Origin: Lentisphaeria bacterium
GTDB lineage: Bacteria; Verrucomicrobiota; Lentisphaeria; Victivallales; Victivallaceae
Direction: 5' to 3'
Length of the DNA stretch: 40,872 nucleotides
NCBI GenBank assembly: GCA_017462015.1
Contig: JAFTRX010000057.1
Location: 1-40,872, forward strand
Every line of letters begins with the position of its first letter. Within the stretch, counting starts at the first letter, position 1. Under the pieces are notes generated by a model. That model searched no databases. It was not told the DNA's origin and saw only the letters and a program-made list of their open reading frames with translations. The translations under genes and the position numbers were made by a program. This document shows, one piece after another, positions 33,001 to 40,510 of this stretch.

Positions 33001-35301
33001 TGCGGTGTTTCCAAAATAATCAACATCAGCATCAACGGAGTTATTGTTGGTATAATCCAATATCTCCCATTGGCACACCGCATTTTCCGCGCCGGTGTTC
33101 GTAATGGTGATATATGCTGTAACCGTATCGGTATTATCCGCATTGTAAGCCAATTCCCAGGAACACTCCAAGCTGGCATCCTGCCGGGCAAGAAAAACCT
33201 CAACTCCATTGCTCTCGCTCACGCTGCCGGCATTGGAACTTGCCGCAGAAATATAAAAACGGTATTGGCCATTATGCCGGAACTCTTCCGGAATTTCCCA
33301 GACAAACTCGCCGTTTTCACACTCTTCAAGATAAGCGATAACGCCGGAATAGGGATTCTCTCCGGGAGCAGTGGAAATTTCTTCCGCACAAAGGCGCACC
33401 ACGGTGGTATCATCATCCGCCCCGGTAAAGGCAGTGTAGCGGAACCGGATTGCCTCGTCCGTCTGTTCAACAACTTCCAGTTGAGTTACAAACTTTTCAT
33501 CCTGCAAGGCATCCAGGTAAATGCCGCCGGTGTTTTGGCTGTCGCCCAATATTTCAAGTGTCCAGTTTCCCTCCTCAGGAGTATCAAGCAGCAACTCATA
33601 GTAATTGTGGGTAAATGAGTGCACGGTCACAACATCTCCGGCATTTTCTGAAGTATATACCGTGATCGTGTCGCCATTGGTGTGCGTTAATTGCCAGTTA
33701 CTGTCCACAAGAGTATACTCTGCGGCAACCTGAATCCGGACAAGCCCGGAAACGCTGCACTGTTCGTCGATCTGCCAGCTTGCAGCTTCAATGACATCGT
33801 TGCTTGCCAGCAGCTGCGGAAGTTCATTTTCCACGACATCTCTGCTTTCGCAAACCAGCACGTCCTGAACATCTTCGAGCGCCGAAGCATCCCCGGCAGA
33901 GATGGAACGCATAAGCAAATCCGGATCAGACAACTGCGTATTGCTCAAATGGAACACCCAGGTTTTATTTACAGATATATTGAAACTGAAAAACACTTTG
34001 ATCTTACCCATGCCGGATACGGAAATGGTCAGGTCTTTCCGGTTGTACCGCGCCCCGGCAAGAGTATAGTCTTGGGAATTCAGCATGAGATCGACCCCGC
34101 CGCTTACAGAAACGCCGACAAACTTTCCAAAGTCAATGGTTATGGAACAGCTGAAATTACCATGAAGATTCCAACTGTCCTGCCGCTGATGATAGTCAAC
34201 AACAAGCGAACCGTTTATATAGTTGTTGCGAACAGTACCGGCTTTAAGTTCGGCATCAAAATTTCCGTTATCATAGGAAATCGAGGCTGAAACTGCGATA
34301 TTGCCCATGAACACCCCTTTCCCGGAGAGAGAATAATAATTATGCAAGGGGTTCATTTCGCCGCTGACGGTCAGTTCCAGCGGATGAAATTTGGACAAAT
34401 TGGGAAACAGCGCCTTTTTGACCACGCCGAGACCTTCCGGAATTTTGATTTCAGAACCGATCGCGATGCCGCCGCTGAAGCCGACCGCGATTTTGGGTTC
34501 CTGAAAACCTTTGAGGCTGAATCCCAGCTGGGTAAAATATATCTCTGAGCCGACAAGGATTTTGCTTTTTACAGAAAGTCCGATGGCATTGAGCTTTCCA
34601 TTGAGAATACCGATTTCTCCGGCGACGGTGAAGCGTTCACTTCCGGCAAGGCGTACTGAGCCTGCAACGGAAAAATTCATCGCCCCGGTAAAAGTATTGA
34701 CATTGGCGCTGACCGCAATGGCAAGTCCCAATGCGGCATTGTCGGCAAAATCAGCGATTCCAATCGCCTGAAACACCGTTTCGCAGGCAATGGTCTGCTG
34801 TGAGTTATCCCGGATGATATAAATTCCGCAGGTGTTTCTGGCATCATTGACCGGGTCATTATAAATTTGAGTATAAAAAGAGGGATGGATCTTCACCTCA
34901 TCAATTTTTTTCTGTTCAAGCTCTTCGCGTTCCTCTTCCGTTCTGCTCAAATGATCGACCAGAGTGACAATGCTTCCGGCGTTCACGGGAGATGACTCTC
35001 CAATCATGATACAGGAGGCATAGAAACGGTCAAAGAGAACAACTTGAGCATATCCCTGAAGAACGATAAGTTCCAGATCTTTATTGACTGCCGACTCATA
35101 CTCTTTCGTGGAAATGACACTTACGCGGGTGTTGTCAACAGTAACTGTGACAGGTCCAAAAGGAATACTGTCAATCCCGGCACTGAAACCGAGGGTGTAC
35201 TCGCCGGGGGTTTTGTCCTTGAATGAATCGTAAAATCTCTGCAAAGCATCCGGCAGAGAAGTTTCCCCGCCTGAAGCAGCTAATATATAATCCTGTTCCA
35301 T
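30016..35301 (-). CDS. Giant RTX/FN3-repeat surface or secreted protein
   Basis: A 1761-residue protein. The N-terminus has no signal peptide. Residues about 180-460 are Gly/Ser-rich beta strands (SVAGSVRLAGSERFTVAGEI). Fibronectin-III-like domains lie at about 835-915 and 1420-1480 (ISWQAVEGADSYILHY; VSWDAVPGVERYIVEYSQD). Between them are three pre-peptidase C-terminal-like repeats (about 1050-1170, 1190-1285, 1300-1415) sharing G-x-x-NTDYxxxL. At about 1620-1685 are RTX nonapeptides (GGDGKDTIW, GDAGADRII, GGIDNDVIA, GGSGNDRLH), which bind calcium. This fits type I secretion with the C-terminal end as signal, but no ABC/MFP/TolC genes are in the window. First gene of a minus-strand operon. 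Likely adhesin or matrix protein; no catalytic motif recognised. Confidence 0.85.
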   Translation of the reverse strand: MEQDYILAASGGETSLPDALQRFYDSFKDKTPGEYTLGFSAGIDSIPFGPVTVTVDNTRVSVISTKEYESAVNKDLELIVLQGYAQVVLFDRFYASCIMIGESSPVNAGSIVTLVDHLSRTEEEREELEQKKIDEVKIHPSFYTQIYNDPVNDARNTCGIYIIRDNSQQTIACETVFQAIGIADFADNAALGLAIAVSANVNTFTGAMNFSVAGSVRLAGSERFTVAGEIGILNGKLNAIGLSVKSKILVGSEIYFTQLGFSLKGFQEPKIAVGFSGGIAIGSEIKIPEGLGVVKKALFPNLSKFHPLELTVSGEMNPLHNYYSLSGKGVFMGNIAVSASISYDNGNFDAELKAGTVRNNYINGSLVVDYHQRQDSWNLHGNFSCSITIDFGKFVGVSVSGGVDLMLNSQDYTLAGARYNRKDLTISVSGMGKIKVFFSFNISVNKTWVFHLSNTQLSDPDLLMRSISAGDASALEDVQDVLVCESRDVVENELPQLLASNDVIEAASWQIDEQCSVSGLVRIQVAAEYTLVDSNWQLTHTNGDTITVYTSENAGDVVTVHSFTHNYYELLLDTPEEGNWTLEILGDSQNTGGIYLDALQDEKFVTQLEVVEQTDEAIRFRYTAFTGADDDTTVVRLCAEEISTAPGENPYSGVIAYLEECENGEFVWEIPEEFRHNGQYRFYISAASSNAGSVSESNGVEVFLARQDASLECSWELAYNADNTDTVTAYITITNTGAENAVCQWEILDYTNNNSVDADVDYFGNTADTAEVIVSGSGLEIKGNSSITFQQVITVTDELRDDPSSLLLAVTQENGCKKQGDTCEDEIYADDSDEITFSAMDSGECQKQTISWQAVEGADSYILHYALEGDWDGSGVYINNIFSTSYVLSAAPGKYAYRVIAVDSSGNAVGSWSKEEDVDVLFHDEQTISIDGESSSSRSQLFALNDGIYNLNGVDLKNFTGTLTLYRNDLVKTDEENGNATLTQFENNILTLTVVNGILKNPVSEILLDNGDYFWEWSRAENSSISGFDITLELSGEVFSVEQKDREIISIGDDTAEMPLVSGVYVEKLEGEVGFCNKDAIYQYMTADGGELSLAIKSGTVLEADVEIFICVQNSTNGEFDCVETFTVTAGEYFADTVIIDKLSIKNNFYVQVASPDDGKGEYNTDYCFDLSFDVFEDNVQTGDILTVNGEVVSDWIGYRNEAHSYLLQIKHDERYAVRLQGDAFDAVLKICEVNGTVIEEKQLDADGKAFIDGIYLESGNYFVVVDSVDKGDGLFNTDYVLSAVELKNLYPQIDNSDDSWELAALNDSIAFDAKVENWVGIGDDSDFFKLSLETVSELKSAIVLTVDAQTAQAVKDGVLEISCCDRFGQALEIEALSDGAWCIDANLVNGEIYIGIQREQTAEDVNYFFEVSNAFFPDNLSGSADGVSWDAVPGVERYIVEYSQDNFANVLSWETVSTKVDFFDLPAGVWQWRVKAAGGVFANTEQIIADGNVTVQEFISEANGNTDIFFANANGTWEAGYAAQHAGVLKGWSGTNEQVALIGKNKIADMFEGSTDANVLVLTDDTNGDALFVDDIYTILPGTVVEQQARIAQIDEIRAGMGDDVVDMTSSTFAYIGNGVTIYGGDGKDTIWANNGSNILYGDAGADRIIGGIDNDVIAGGSGNDRLHGGGGADVFCFGGNWGKDSVEQLADGEVTLWFESGSEDNWDASTLTYTDGENSVTVSGVANVTLKFGSDVSLPDGCFNGAASEKIFEDKGMLA

Positions 35302-35379
35302 TGAGAACCCTTCAACGTATCATTTAAATCCGCATTTCCCTGATCCGGATTTCCTTTTGTAAATCTGTAAAATCACCAT

Positions 35380-35408
35380 AATATACCATTAAAAAAATGG
35401 AAATGCAA
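35380..35408 (-). promoter_or_regulatory. Promoter of the RTX operon
   Basis: On the minus strand TTGCAT (35408-35403), a 17-bp spacer and TATATT (35385-35380). The spacer holds the small palindrome CCATT...AATGG. About 80 nt separate it from the start codon. Confidence 0.65.
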
Positions 35409-35870
35409 ACGGAAAAAACAGAAAAAACATTTTAATTACAGCCCACCGTTATCACGGAAGTAAAAGACACAAATAAGGAAGCAGCAAATTTTTGAGAAAT
35501 CCCCAAAACCTTTCCCGCAAAATCCCCAGAATAAGTGCTGAAATAGAAAACACCGGAGTAAAGAAAAAAATCACTGGCAGGCAATATTTTGCAAGAAATT
35601 ATTTTCCCGACTTGAAATTAATTTTTTCAAATTCACGAATAATTTCAAGTACCATCAAGCACATATCTAACACCGCCCCATTTTCAGGTCCTGAGATACG
35701 ACTACCGACCAAGGTAGCATCATTTTTAGAATTCCCCCTGCCGCATTTTCCTGTTCACACATAAAATTCGCAGCCTTCTATCCTTAACAGAACAAAAACA
35801 AACAACATCGGCATATTGTGCCAGTATAAATGACACGATTTCGACATAAATAACGTTTTTTATTATTACA
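35409..35870. other. AT-rich spacer with no convincing gene
   Basis: About 460 bp of AT-rich sequence between the RTX promoter and the pseudopilin promoter. It contains an 11-bp inverted repeat ACTTGAAATTA (35610-35620) / TAATTTCAAGT (35640-35650), the palindrome CCGTTATCACGG (35447-35458), and a possible gene remnant on the minus strand (35599-35754). No RNA gene is recognised. Confidence 0.5.
35599..35754 (-). pseudogene. Possible gene remnant
   Basis: On the minus strand a frame without a usable start codon runs about 50 residues to a TAA at 35601-35599. It reads like protein (KNDATLVGSRISGPENGAVL, then MCLMVLEIIREFEKINFKSG). The region is out of frame with everything around it and has no ribosome-binding site, so it may be the 3' remnant of a lost gene. 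No family is recognised and chance cannot be excluded. Confidence 0.22.
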
Positions 35871-35908
35871 GCTATTGACATTTTGCCGAAGTTGTGTTAA
35901 CTTATAGT
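35871..35908 (+). promoter_or_regulatory. Promoter of pseudopilin 2, with AAGTT-N5-AACTT palindrome
   Basis: TTGACA (35875-35880), 16-bp spacer and TTAACT (35897-35902). AAGTT (35889-35893) and AACTT (35899-35903) form an inverted repeat over the -10. Nearly the same 37 bp stand before the heparinase gene at 26423. Confidence 0.6.
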
Positions 35909-35944
35909 GTAATACCACCACCTACAACATGAAAGGAACGTATT

Positions 35945-36046
35945 ATGAAAAATCAACATTCCGGACAAATGGCAGTGAAGATGAGTATTTGTTCTTCTTG
36001 CGAAGAACAACGTCTGCAGACGTTGACCTTATCAAACTGCCGGTAA
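35945..36046 (+). CDS. Short upstream frame in the pseudopilin 2 leader
   Basis: A 33-codon frame beginning [20 protein letters not shown], with AAAGGA 8 nt before its ATG: the best ribosome-binding site in the leader. It is in a different frame from the pseudopilin. Inside it lie a perfect hairpin TTGTTCTTC-TTGC-GAAGAACAA (35989-36010) and the palindrome AACGTCTGCAGACGTT (36009-36024). It could be a regulatory upstream peptide or the original start of the pilin gene broken by a frameshift. Confidence 0.45.
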   Translation: MKNQHSGQMAVKMSICSSCEEQRLQTLTLSNCR

Positions 36047-36132
36047 GCTCTGCAGTTTCATCACTGCGCTTTTTCCCGATCTGCAATCAACGCAAGCAGC
36101 AGAATACTCCGCTTTTTTCAAAAAGGAGTGCG

Positions 36133-36849
36133 GTGCAGAAGCTCTTTTCCAGTAAAAAAATTCTTTCCTTATCCCCTTCCCCCTTTACCCTTATCGAACT
36201 CCTCGTTGTAATTGCCATAATCGCCATATTGGCAGCGATGCTGCTGCCGGCTCTGCAAAGTGCCCGTGAACGCGGCAGGTCGGCAAGCTGTGTCAGTAAT
36301 CTTAAACAGTTCGGTGCCAGCTCTTTTACTTATGTGGACAGCTACGACTATTATCCTCCCTGGGCAGGCAGCAGCAGCAATGGTGTGACATACAACGGAT
36401 TCGGCACCTGGGGCGCATTGTTTGTAGATGTTTACAAAATGCCCAAAGATATATTGTATTGTCCATCTCTCAATGACAAAAACCAGTATGACAATTTCAG
36501 CGAAATCGGTTATGGGATGAACTGGCGCTATGTCAATGGTTCTGAGTGCTTTGGTGGTAAAAATTCGTACATCCCTGCCAAACATTCGGAAATCAGAAAA
36601 CCGGCAAACACCTATACCATAATGGATTCTACGGAAAAAAATATTATCAGCAATGGAACCAGCCGGGTATATGCCATTGCCTCCGGAAGTGGAATGTACG
36701 GCTCCCCGGATGCCTACCGGCATAATGGAAGGGTCAATGTCCTTTTCTGCGACGGACACGCGGAAAGTATAAATGTTGCAAACAAAAATGCCCCGTATCA
36801 AACCCTTGGAGAGGATAATGAGCGTTGGCACGGCGGACGTATCGATTAA
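36133..36849 (+). CDS. Pseudopilin 2 with type IV prepilin signal, CDGH C-terminus
   Basis: A 238-residue pseudopilin if started at the GTG at 36133, which has AAAGGAG 4 nt upstream and gives a normal leader of 17 residues ([16 protein letters not shown]) before Phe18 of [18 protein letters not shown]; Glu at +5 is present. The same frame stays open upstream to an ATG at 35929, which would give an abnormal leader of 85 residues. The globular half has [24 protein letters not shown] and ends [12 protein letters not shown], matching pseudopilin 1 in plan. It is followed after 13 bp by a secreted hydrolase-like gene. No pilus assembly genes are nearby. Confidence 0.8.
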   Translation: MQKLFSSKKILSLSPSPFTLIELLVVIAIIAILAAMLLPALQSARERGRSASCVSNLKQFGASSFTYVDSYDYYPPWAGSSSNGVTYNGFGTWGALFVDVYKMPKDILYCPSLNDKNQYDNFSEIGYGMNWRYVNGSECFGGKNSYIPAKHSEIRKPANTYTIMDSTEKNIISNGTSRVYAIASGSGMYGSPDAYRHNGRVNVLFCDGHAESINVANKNAPYQTLGEDNERWHGGRID

Positions 36850-36862
36850 GGAGAAAAAAACA

Positions 36863-38719
36863 ATGCATTACAAAAACATTTCCATATTGCTGCTGTTTAT
36901 AGGTTTATGCGCTAATGCAGCAATTCCCAATTCCCCGCGGGGACGGTTGAATAACTTTGTGGTGGAACAAGTCAGGCTGCAGCCGCAAGCAGTGCCCTCC
37001 TCCCCTGCCGGATGGACAAAATATCAAAGTGTTGATTTTGAAAAGCGCAACGACGGCTGGATATATCTTGCGCTCAAGCGGGGGGTCAACGGTAATGTCA
37101 GCCGGGGTGATGTCAGATTCTTTATTGACAATGATTACCCTGCCAATGAGATGATGCTTGCGGAATATAAAAATCTCCGGGAGGGAATGAAGTACCTCAA
37201 AAAAGGCAAACATACCCTTAACATCTGGGTATATGGCACTCCGGAAATAAAAGAAATTTCTCTGCGGGAGATACCCGCGATCATCTTCTATCAGGCATCC
37301 AGCCGGATCCCCGGCTTCAATAGACGCAGCAACCACTTCCATTCAGTAGACCAGCTTTTCCGGAATAATATCCTGCAACCATTCAATGTCATCGTCGATG
37401 AACCGGAACCGCCGTCAGCGTATGCCGATTTCCGTATCAAATGGAGAAGCACCGGCAGACAGTGGTTCGGACGGAAGGGGTTGGGAGATTTTCTCTCCGG
37501 ATATGGAAATAAGAATCTCTACCATTACTGGACGACTTTTTTGAAAAAGAATCAGGATTACGACGGCTTCACCTATGATGAACTTCATCCGGATAAGCCG
37601 AAAGAGATGGCATATCTGCGGGAAACTCTGAAAAAAATGATAAATGATGGAGTGCTTGACCGGCAGCAGGTTTATCTGTTTTATCCGGCATTTGCAGAGT
37701 GTGTCAATCATCAGAAACTCTTTGAATTTGTCAACAGCACTGAATCATTGCGCACCATCCCGGAGGTTTATCTGGCAGCCCGGGTGAAAGCCGGTAAAGA
37801 AGACGATTACTTCAGATCATCGCTTAAATCGCGCAAATTGCTGGAAGTTGCCAAATATCTTGCTCCGCATAAACAGATATGGTCATTCGGTATCGGTAAC
37901 GGCACAAGTTCATTCAATATGATTTCATCATCCGGAATATGTTTGAAAGCGTTTTTTGACCTGCAATTGAAATTTATGGCAAATGAACCGTACTTCAAGG
38001 ATTATTTCGGAGTGGCACCGTTCCTCATCAACCATCTGGATGAAGAGCATCTGCGGTGGATAGCGGCACTTTTCCGGCACTATCTGATCGAGGGCAATCG
38101 CGGCAGGATGTCGGATATGCCGCTGGAAACGTCGCTGATAAAAAATGCCGGTTTCAATGCCGGAGAAAAGCACTGGACATTCCAAAGAGCTGCCGAAAAC
38201 AGCATTGTATTGCTTGATTCCCAAAAACTGCCGTATGATAAAAAACTGTTTTATGCGACATCATTCCCGGAGACCAATGAATATTTTGACGGTAAAAAAT
38301 GGGTCTACTTCACCGGTAAATTTGCGGTGACAACCAGAAACCGGGAAAAACCGAATCTTATCAAGCAGAAAATCACCGGACTGGTGCCGGGACAGGTCTA
38401 TTCAGTAAAAGTCAATAATGCTGATTACAAAAATATCACGTCAGCAGATTTGATGTACACCGGGATCCGGGTCAAAGGGGCTCAAGTGCTGGAATCCGGC
38501 AATATTCAGCACCGCAACACGTTCCGGACAAAAAACAAAAAACATGTAAGTGTATTGCTTAACTACATGTTCCTGAAATTCCGGGCGACCGGAACCACCG
38601 CCGAATTGATCCTCTCCGACTGGGATTCAGATGAGTTCCCCGGCAAAGCCGGTCAGCAGATCATGTGGGATATGGTGATCGTTGAACCCTTCTTTACCGG
38701 AGATCAACCGGCAGAGTGA
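36863..38719 (+). CDS. Exported glycoside-hydrolase-like protein, family unassigned
   Basis: A 618-residue protein with a Sec signal peptide (about residues 1-20, LLLFIGLCANA). Residues about 190-440 look like a TIM barrel: YDGFTYDELHPDKP gives Asp/Glu residues placed like catalytic acids of glycosidases, then QQVYLFYPAFAECV, and HKQIWSFGIGNG. Residues about 450-615 form a C-terminal beta sandwich resembling a carbohydrate-binding module, ending IMWDMVIVEPFF. No known family is recognised with confidence. AAGGAG precedes the ATG at 36863, 13 nt after the pseudopilin stop, so the two are co-transcribed and coupled. Confidence 0.6.
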   Translation: MHYKNISILLLFIGLCANAAIPNSPRGRLNNFVVEQVRLQPQAVPSSPAGWTKYQSVDFEKRNDGWIYLALKRGVNGNVSRGDVRFFIDNDYPANEMMLAEYKNLREGMKYLKKGKHTLNIWVYGTPEIKEISLREIPAIIFYQASSRIPGFNRRSNHFHSVDQLFRNNILQPFNVIVDEPEPPSAYADFRIKWRSTGRQWFGRKGLGDFLSGYGNKNLYHYWTTFLKKNQDYDGFTYDELHPDKPKEMAYLRETLKKMINDGVLDRQQVYLFYPAFAECVNHQKLFEFVNSTESLRTIPEVYLAARVKAGKEDDYFRSSLKSRKLLEVAKYLAPHKQIWSFGIGNGTSSFNMISSSGICLKAFFDLQLKFMANEPYFKDYFGVAPFLINHLDEEHLRWIAALFRHYLIEGNRGRMSDMPLETSLIKNAGFNAGEKHWTFQRAAENSIVLLDSQKLPYDKKLFYATSFPETNEYFDGKKWVYFTGKFAVTTRNREKPNLIKQKITGLVPGQVYSVKVNNADYKNITSADLMYTGIRVKGAQVLESGNIQHRNTFRTKNKKHVSVLLNYMFLKFRATGTTAELILSDWDSDEFPGKAGQQIMWDMVIVEPFFTGDQPAE

Positions 38720-38813
38720 CCGGAAGATCCCGGTGAGCAAGTATTCACCTGCCAAATTCATTGGCCGCGGAGGACGGATCCCCGCGCCGCTGCAGAGTTT
38801 GAAGAATTGATAT

Positions 38814-38819
38814 TATAAT
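38814..38819 (+). promoter_or_regulatory. Possible -10 of the Ntn-hydrolase gene
   Basis: A perfect TATAAT lies 18 bp before the ATG, but no good -35 is found at 16-18 bp upstream. Confidence 0.35.
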
Positions 38820-38837
38820 TGTGGAAAGGGACGAAGG

Positions 38838-40238
38838 ATGAAACGTATTTCGATTTTACTGTTGGCTGTTGGATGTTTCAGTGTCTGGGCAAGGGATATC
38901 GACCTTGAACAGCATGTGAGCAAATATTGGGCAAAATATCACAATATGAAGATCGAAATCGGGGACGGCGACAAACGCTGGCCCGTCACTCCGGAGCTTA
39001 AAGCGGAACGGTTGCGCCACTTCCGGGCGATGGTGATGCGTTTTGCTCCCCATATCGTTGCCGAGTACAGCCGCATCGACAAGGTGTTCAAATGGAAAGA
39101 CGGAACCTTTCTCGGTATGGCGCGTTTTGGAGCGAAAGAGGTCGTCACCAAGCCGGATGCCCGTGCTGAATACCACGAATGTACCAGTTGGGCATCCATG
39201 CCGGATTTGAATGGCAGCAACACCATTTTTATCCATAAGAACCGGGATTCCAAGGCATCCTCATTGACGTTGCTGCGGCGCGCGGTTCCCGGCAAACACG
39301 CCTGGATCGGCAACGGCAGTCAGTATTCATTTCATCCCACGCAGGGGGTGAATGACCGGGGCGTTGTGGTCGTGATGAACAGTGGTGACCCGCAAGTTGA
39401 GATCGATAACAGCCAGTACGGAATGGGTACTTCCCTTATCGCGCGGATATTGCTGGAAGAGTGCGGAAGCGCAGAGGCGGCGGTTGAACTTTTGAAAAAA
39501 ATCATCATGGACAAAGCCTACACCCATGTGGAGTGCGGTTCGATCTGGTTTATCGGAGACAAAGATGGCGTGTTCGTGGTTGAACACAGCGCCAGAAAGT
39601 TTGTCGCCCGGAAAGTCGAAAAAGGATTTGTCATCCGTGCCAATGCTTTTCATTATCCTGAGTTGGTTTCGTCCAGTTTGCGCAATTTCAAGAGTTTGCT
39701 CGGACATTACCGCCGGGAATTTGCGGTGCGCGACTTCCTGATAAATCAGCAGTGGCGGAACAATGGAGTTATCACGCCCGGAGATTACGCCGCCGCTTCC
39801 CGGATCAACTCCTTCCCGGATAAGTCGGACAGTTATCCGACGTGCGGAAAGTCCACCGTCTCCAGTACCACCTTTGCCATTGACCGGGAGTTCCCGGAAG
39901 TGCTGACCACGGCGTACATGGTTTTCGGCCCGCCGCGCAGTGCGTGCTATTTGCCGGTTCCGCTGACCGTCCGGGATATTCCGGAAGATATATTGAACGG
40001 AAAATTCAGCAACCGTTCTCTGGCACTGCATAAGGATAAAAAGCCGCTGCTGCCGGAAAAAGAGCTTGCCGCGCTTGAAGCCCGCCTCCGGGAACGCCAT
40101 GCGCAAGCGGTCAATGCCGCAAGAAAATTGCTCCGCACTTCCAGAAAGCACACCGCTTATCAGGATGCGGCAAAGATCCTCAACGATGCCTTCCTTGCCA
40201 ACTGGCAGGATGTTGTTGCTGTGATCAAAGAGAAGTAA
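38838..40238 (+). CDS. Exported Ntn-hydrolase, C45 (acyl-transferase)-like
   Basis: A 466-residue exported protein with a signal peptide (about residues 1-18). ECTSWASMPDLNGSNTIFIHKNRDS has the Cys-Thr and NRD pattern of cysteine Ntn-hydrolases of the C45/AAT group, with Cys115 as likely nucleophile after autocleavage; GVNDRGVVVVMNSGD and SAEAAVELLKKI follow in the usual order. In the type enzyme the residue before the Cys is Gly; here it is Glu114, so self-processing is uncertain. Family members hydrolyse amide bonds of acylated amino acids, penicillin-type compounds or peptides. GGAAAGG precedes the ATG. The stop codon abuts repeat A. Confidence 0.72.
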   Translation: MKRISILLLAVGCFSVWARDIDLEQHVSKYWAKYHNMKIEIGDGDKRWPVTPELKAERLRHFRAMVMRFAPHIVAEYSRIDKVFKWKDGTFLGMARFGAKEVVTKPDARAEYHECTSWASMPDLNGSNTIFIHKNRDSKASSLTLLRRAVPGKHAWIGNGSQYSFHPTQGVNDRGVVVVMNSGDPQVEIDNSQYGMGTSLIARILLEECGSAEAAVELLKKIIMDKAYTHVECGSIWFIGDKDGVFVVEHSARKFVARKVEKGFVIRANAFHYPELVSSSLRNFKSLLGHYRREFAVRDFLINQQWRNNGVITPGDYAAASRINSFPDKSDSYPTCGKSTVSSTTFAIDREFPEVLTTAYMVFGPPRSACYLPVPLTVRDIPEDILNGKFSNRSLALHKDKKPLLPEKELAALEARLRERHAQAVNAARKLLRTSRKHTAYQDAAKILNDAFLANWQDVVAVIKEK

Positions 40239-40366
40239 CCTCGTCTTGGAATAGTGATGCGAGGCGGTTGAAGCCTTCGCGCGCGCTCCTGGACGAAGCG
40301 AACCGCCGGTCAACAGCCGGCGGACGCGCTGAAGAAATTCAGCGCGGGCGGAGGAAGCCGAGCATT
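40239..40366 (+). repeat. Dispersed repeat family A, right copy
   Basis: Inverted copy of 1-126. It begins at the base after the Ntn-hydrolase stop codon. Hairpins: CCGCCGG (40303-40309) with CCGGCGG (40317-40323), and CGCGCTGAA-GAAA-TTCAGCGCG (40325-40346). The central 25 bp are the least conserved between copies. Confidence 0.85.
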
Positions 40367-40375
40367 TAAGATATT

Positions 40376-40406
40376 ATGAGAGACACAAGAGGTCTCTCAT
40401 TTTTTT
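40376..40406 (+). terminator. Terminator before the IS110 element
   Basis: ATGAGAGAC (40376-40384) pairs perfectly with GTCTCTCAT (40392-40400) across a 7-nt loop and runs into seven T. It ends the Ntn-hydrolase transcript or shields the transposase from read-through. Confidence 0.85.
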
Positions 40407-40510
40407 GCGCCGAAAATAAAAAGTGGTTTGCCTCTTGATAAAAACGGATTTATGTTAATCCAAGAACAACGAAGTCGTGTAGTACGCTTCAAAAACCAGG
40501 AGGACAAACC
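40407..40510 (+). other. 5' non-coding segment of the IS110-like element
   Basis: About 100 bp between the terminator and the transposase start. IS110-group elements carry a structured 'bridge' RNA in the non-coding end upstream of the transposase; this is where it would lie, but no defining loops can be assigned by eye. AGGAGG at 40498-40503 is the transposase ribosome-binding site. Confidence 0.4.

Noticed and set aside
35492-35764. 90-codon plus-strand frame in the RTX-pilin spacer
   Set aside because: No ribosome-binding site, no motif, and the opposite strand reads more like protein.
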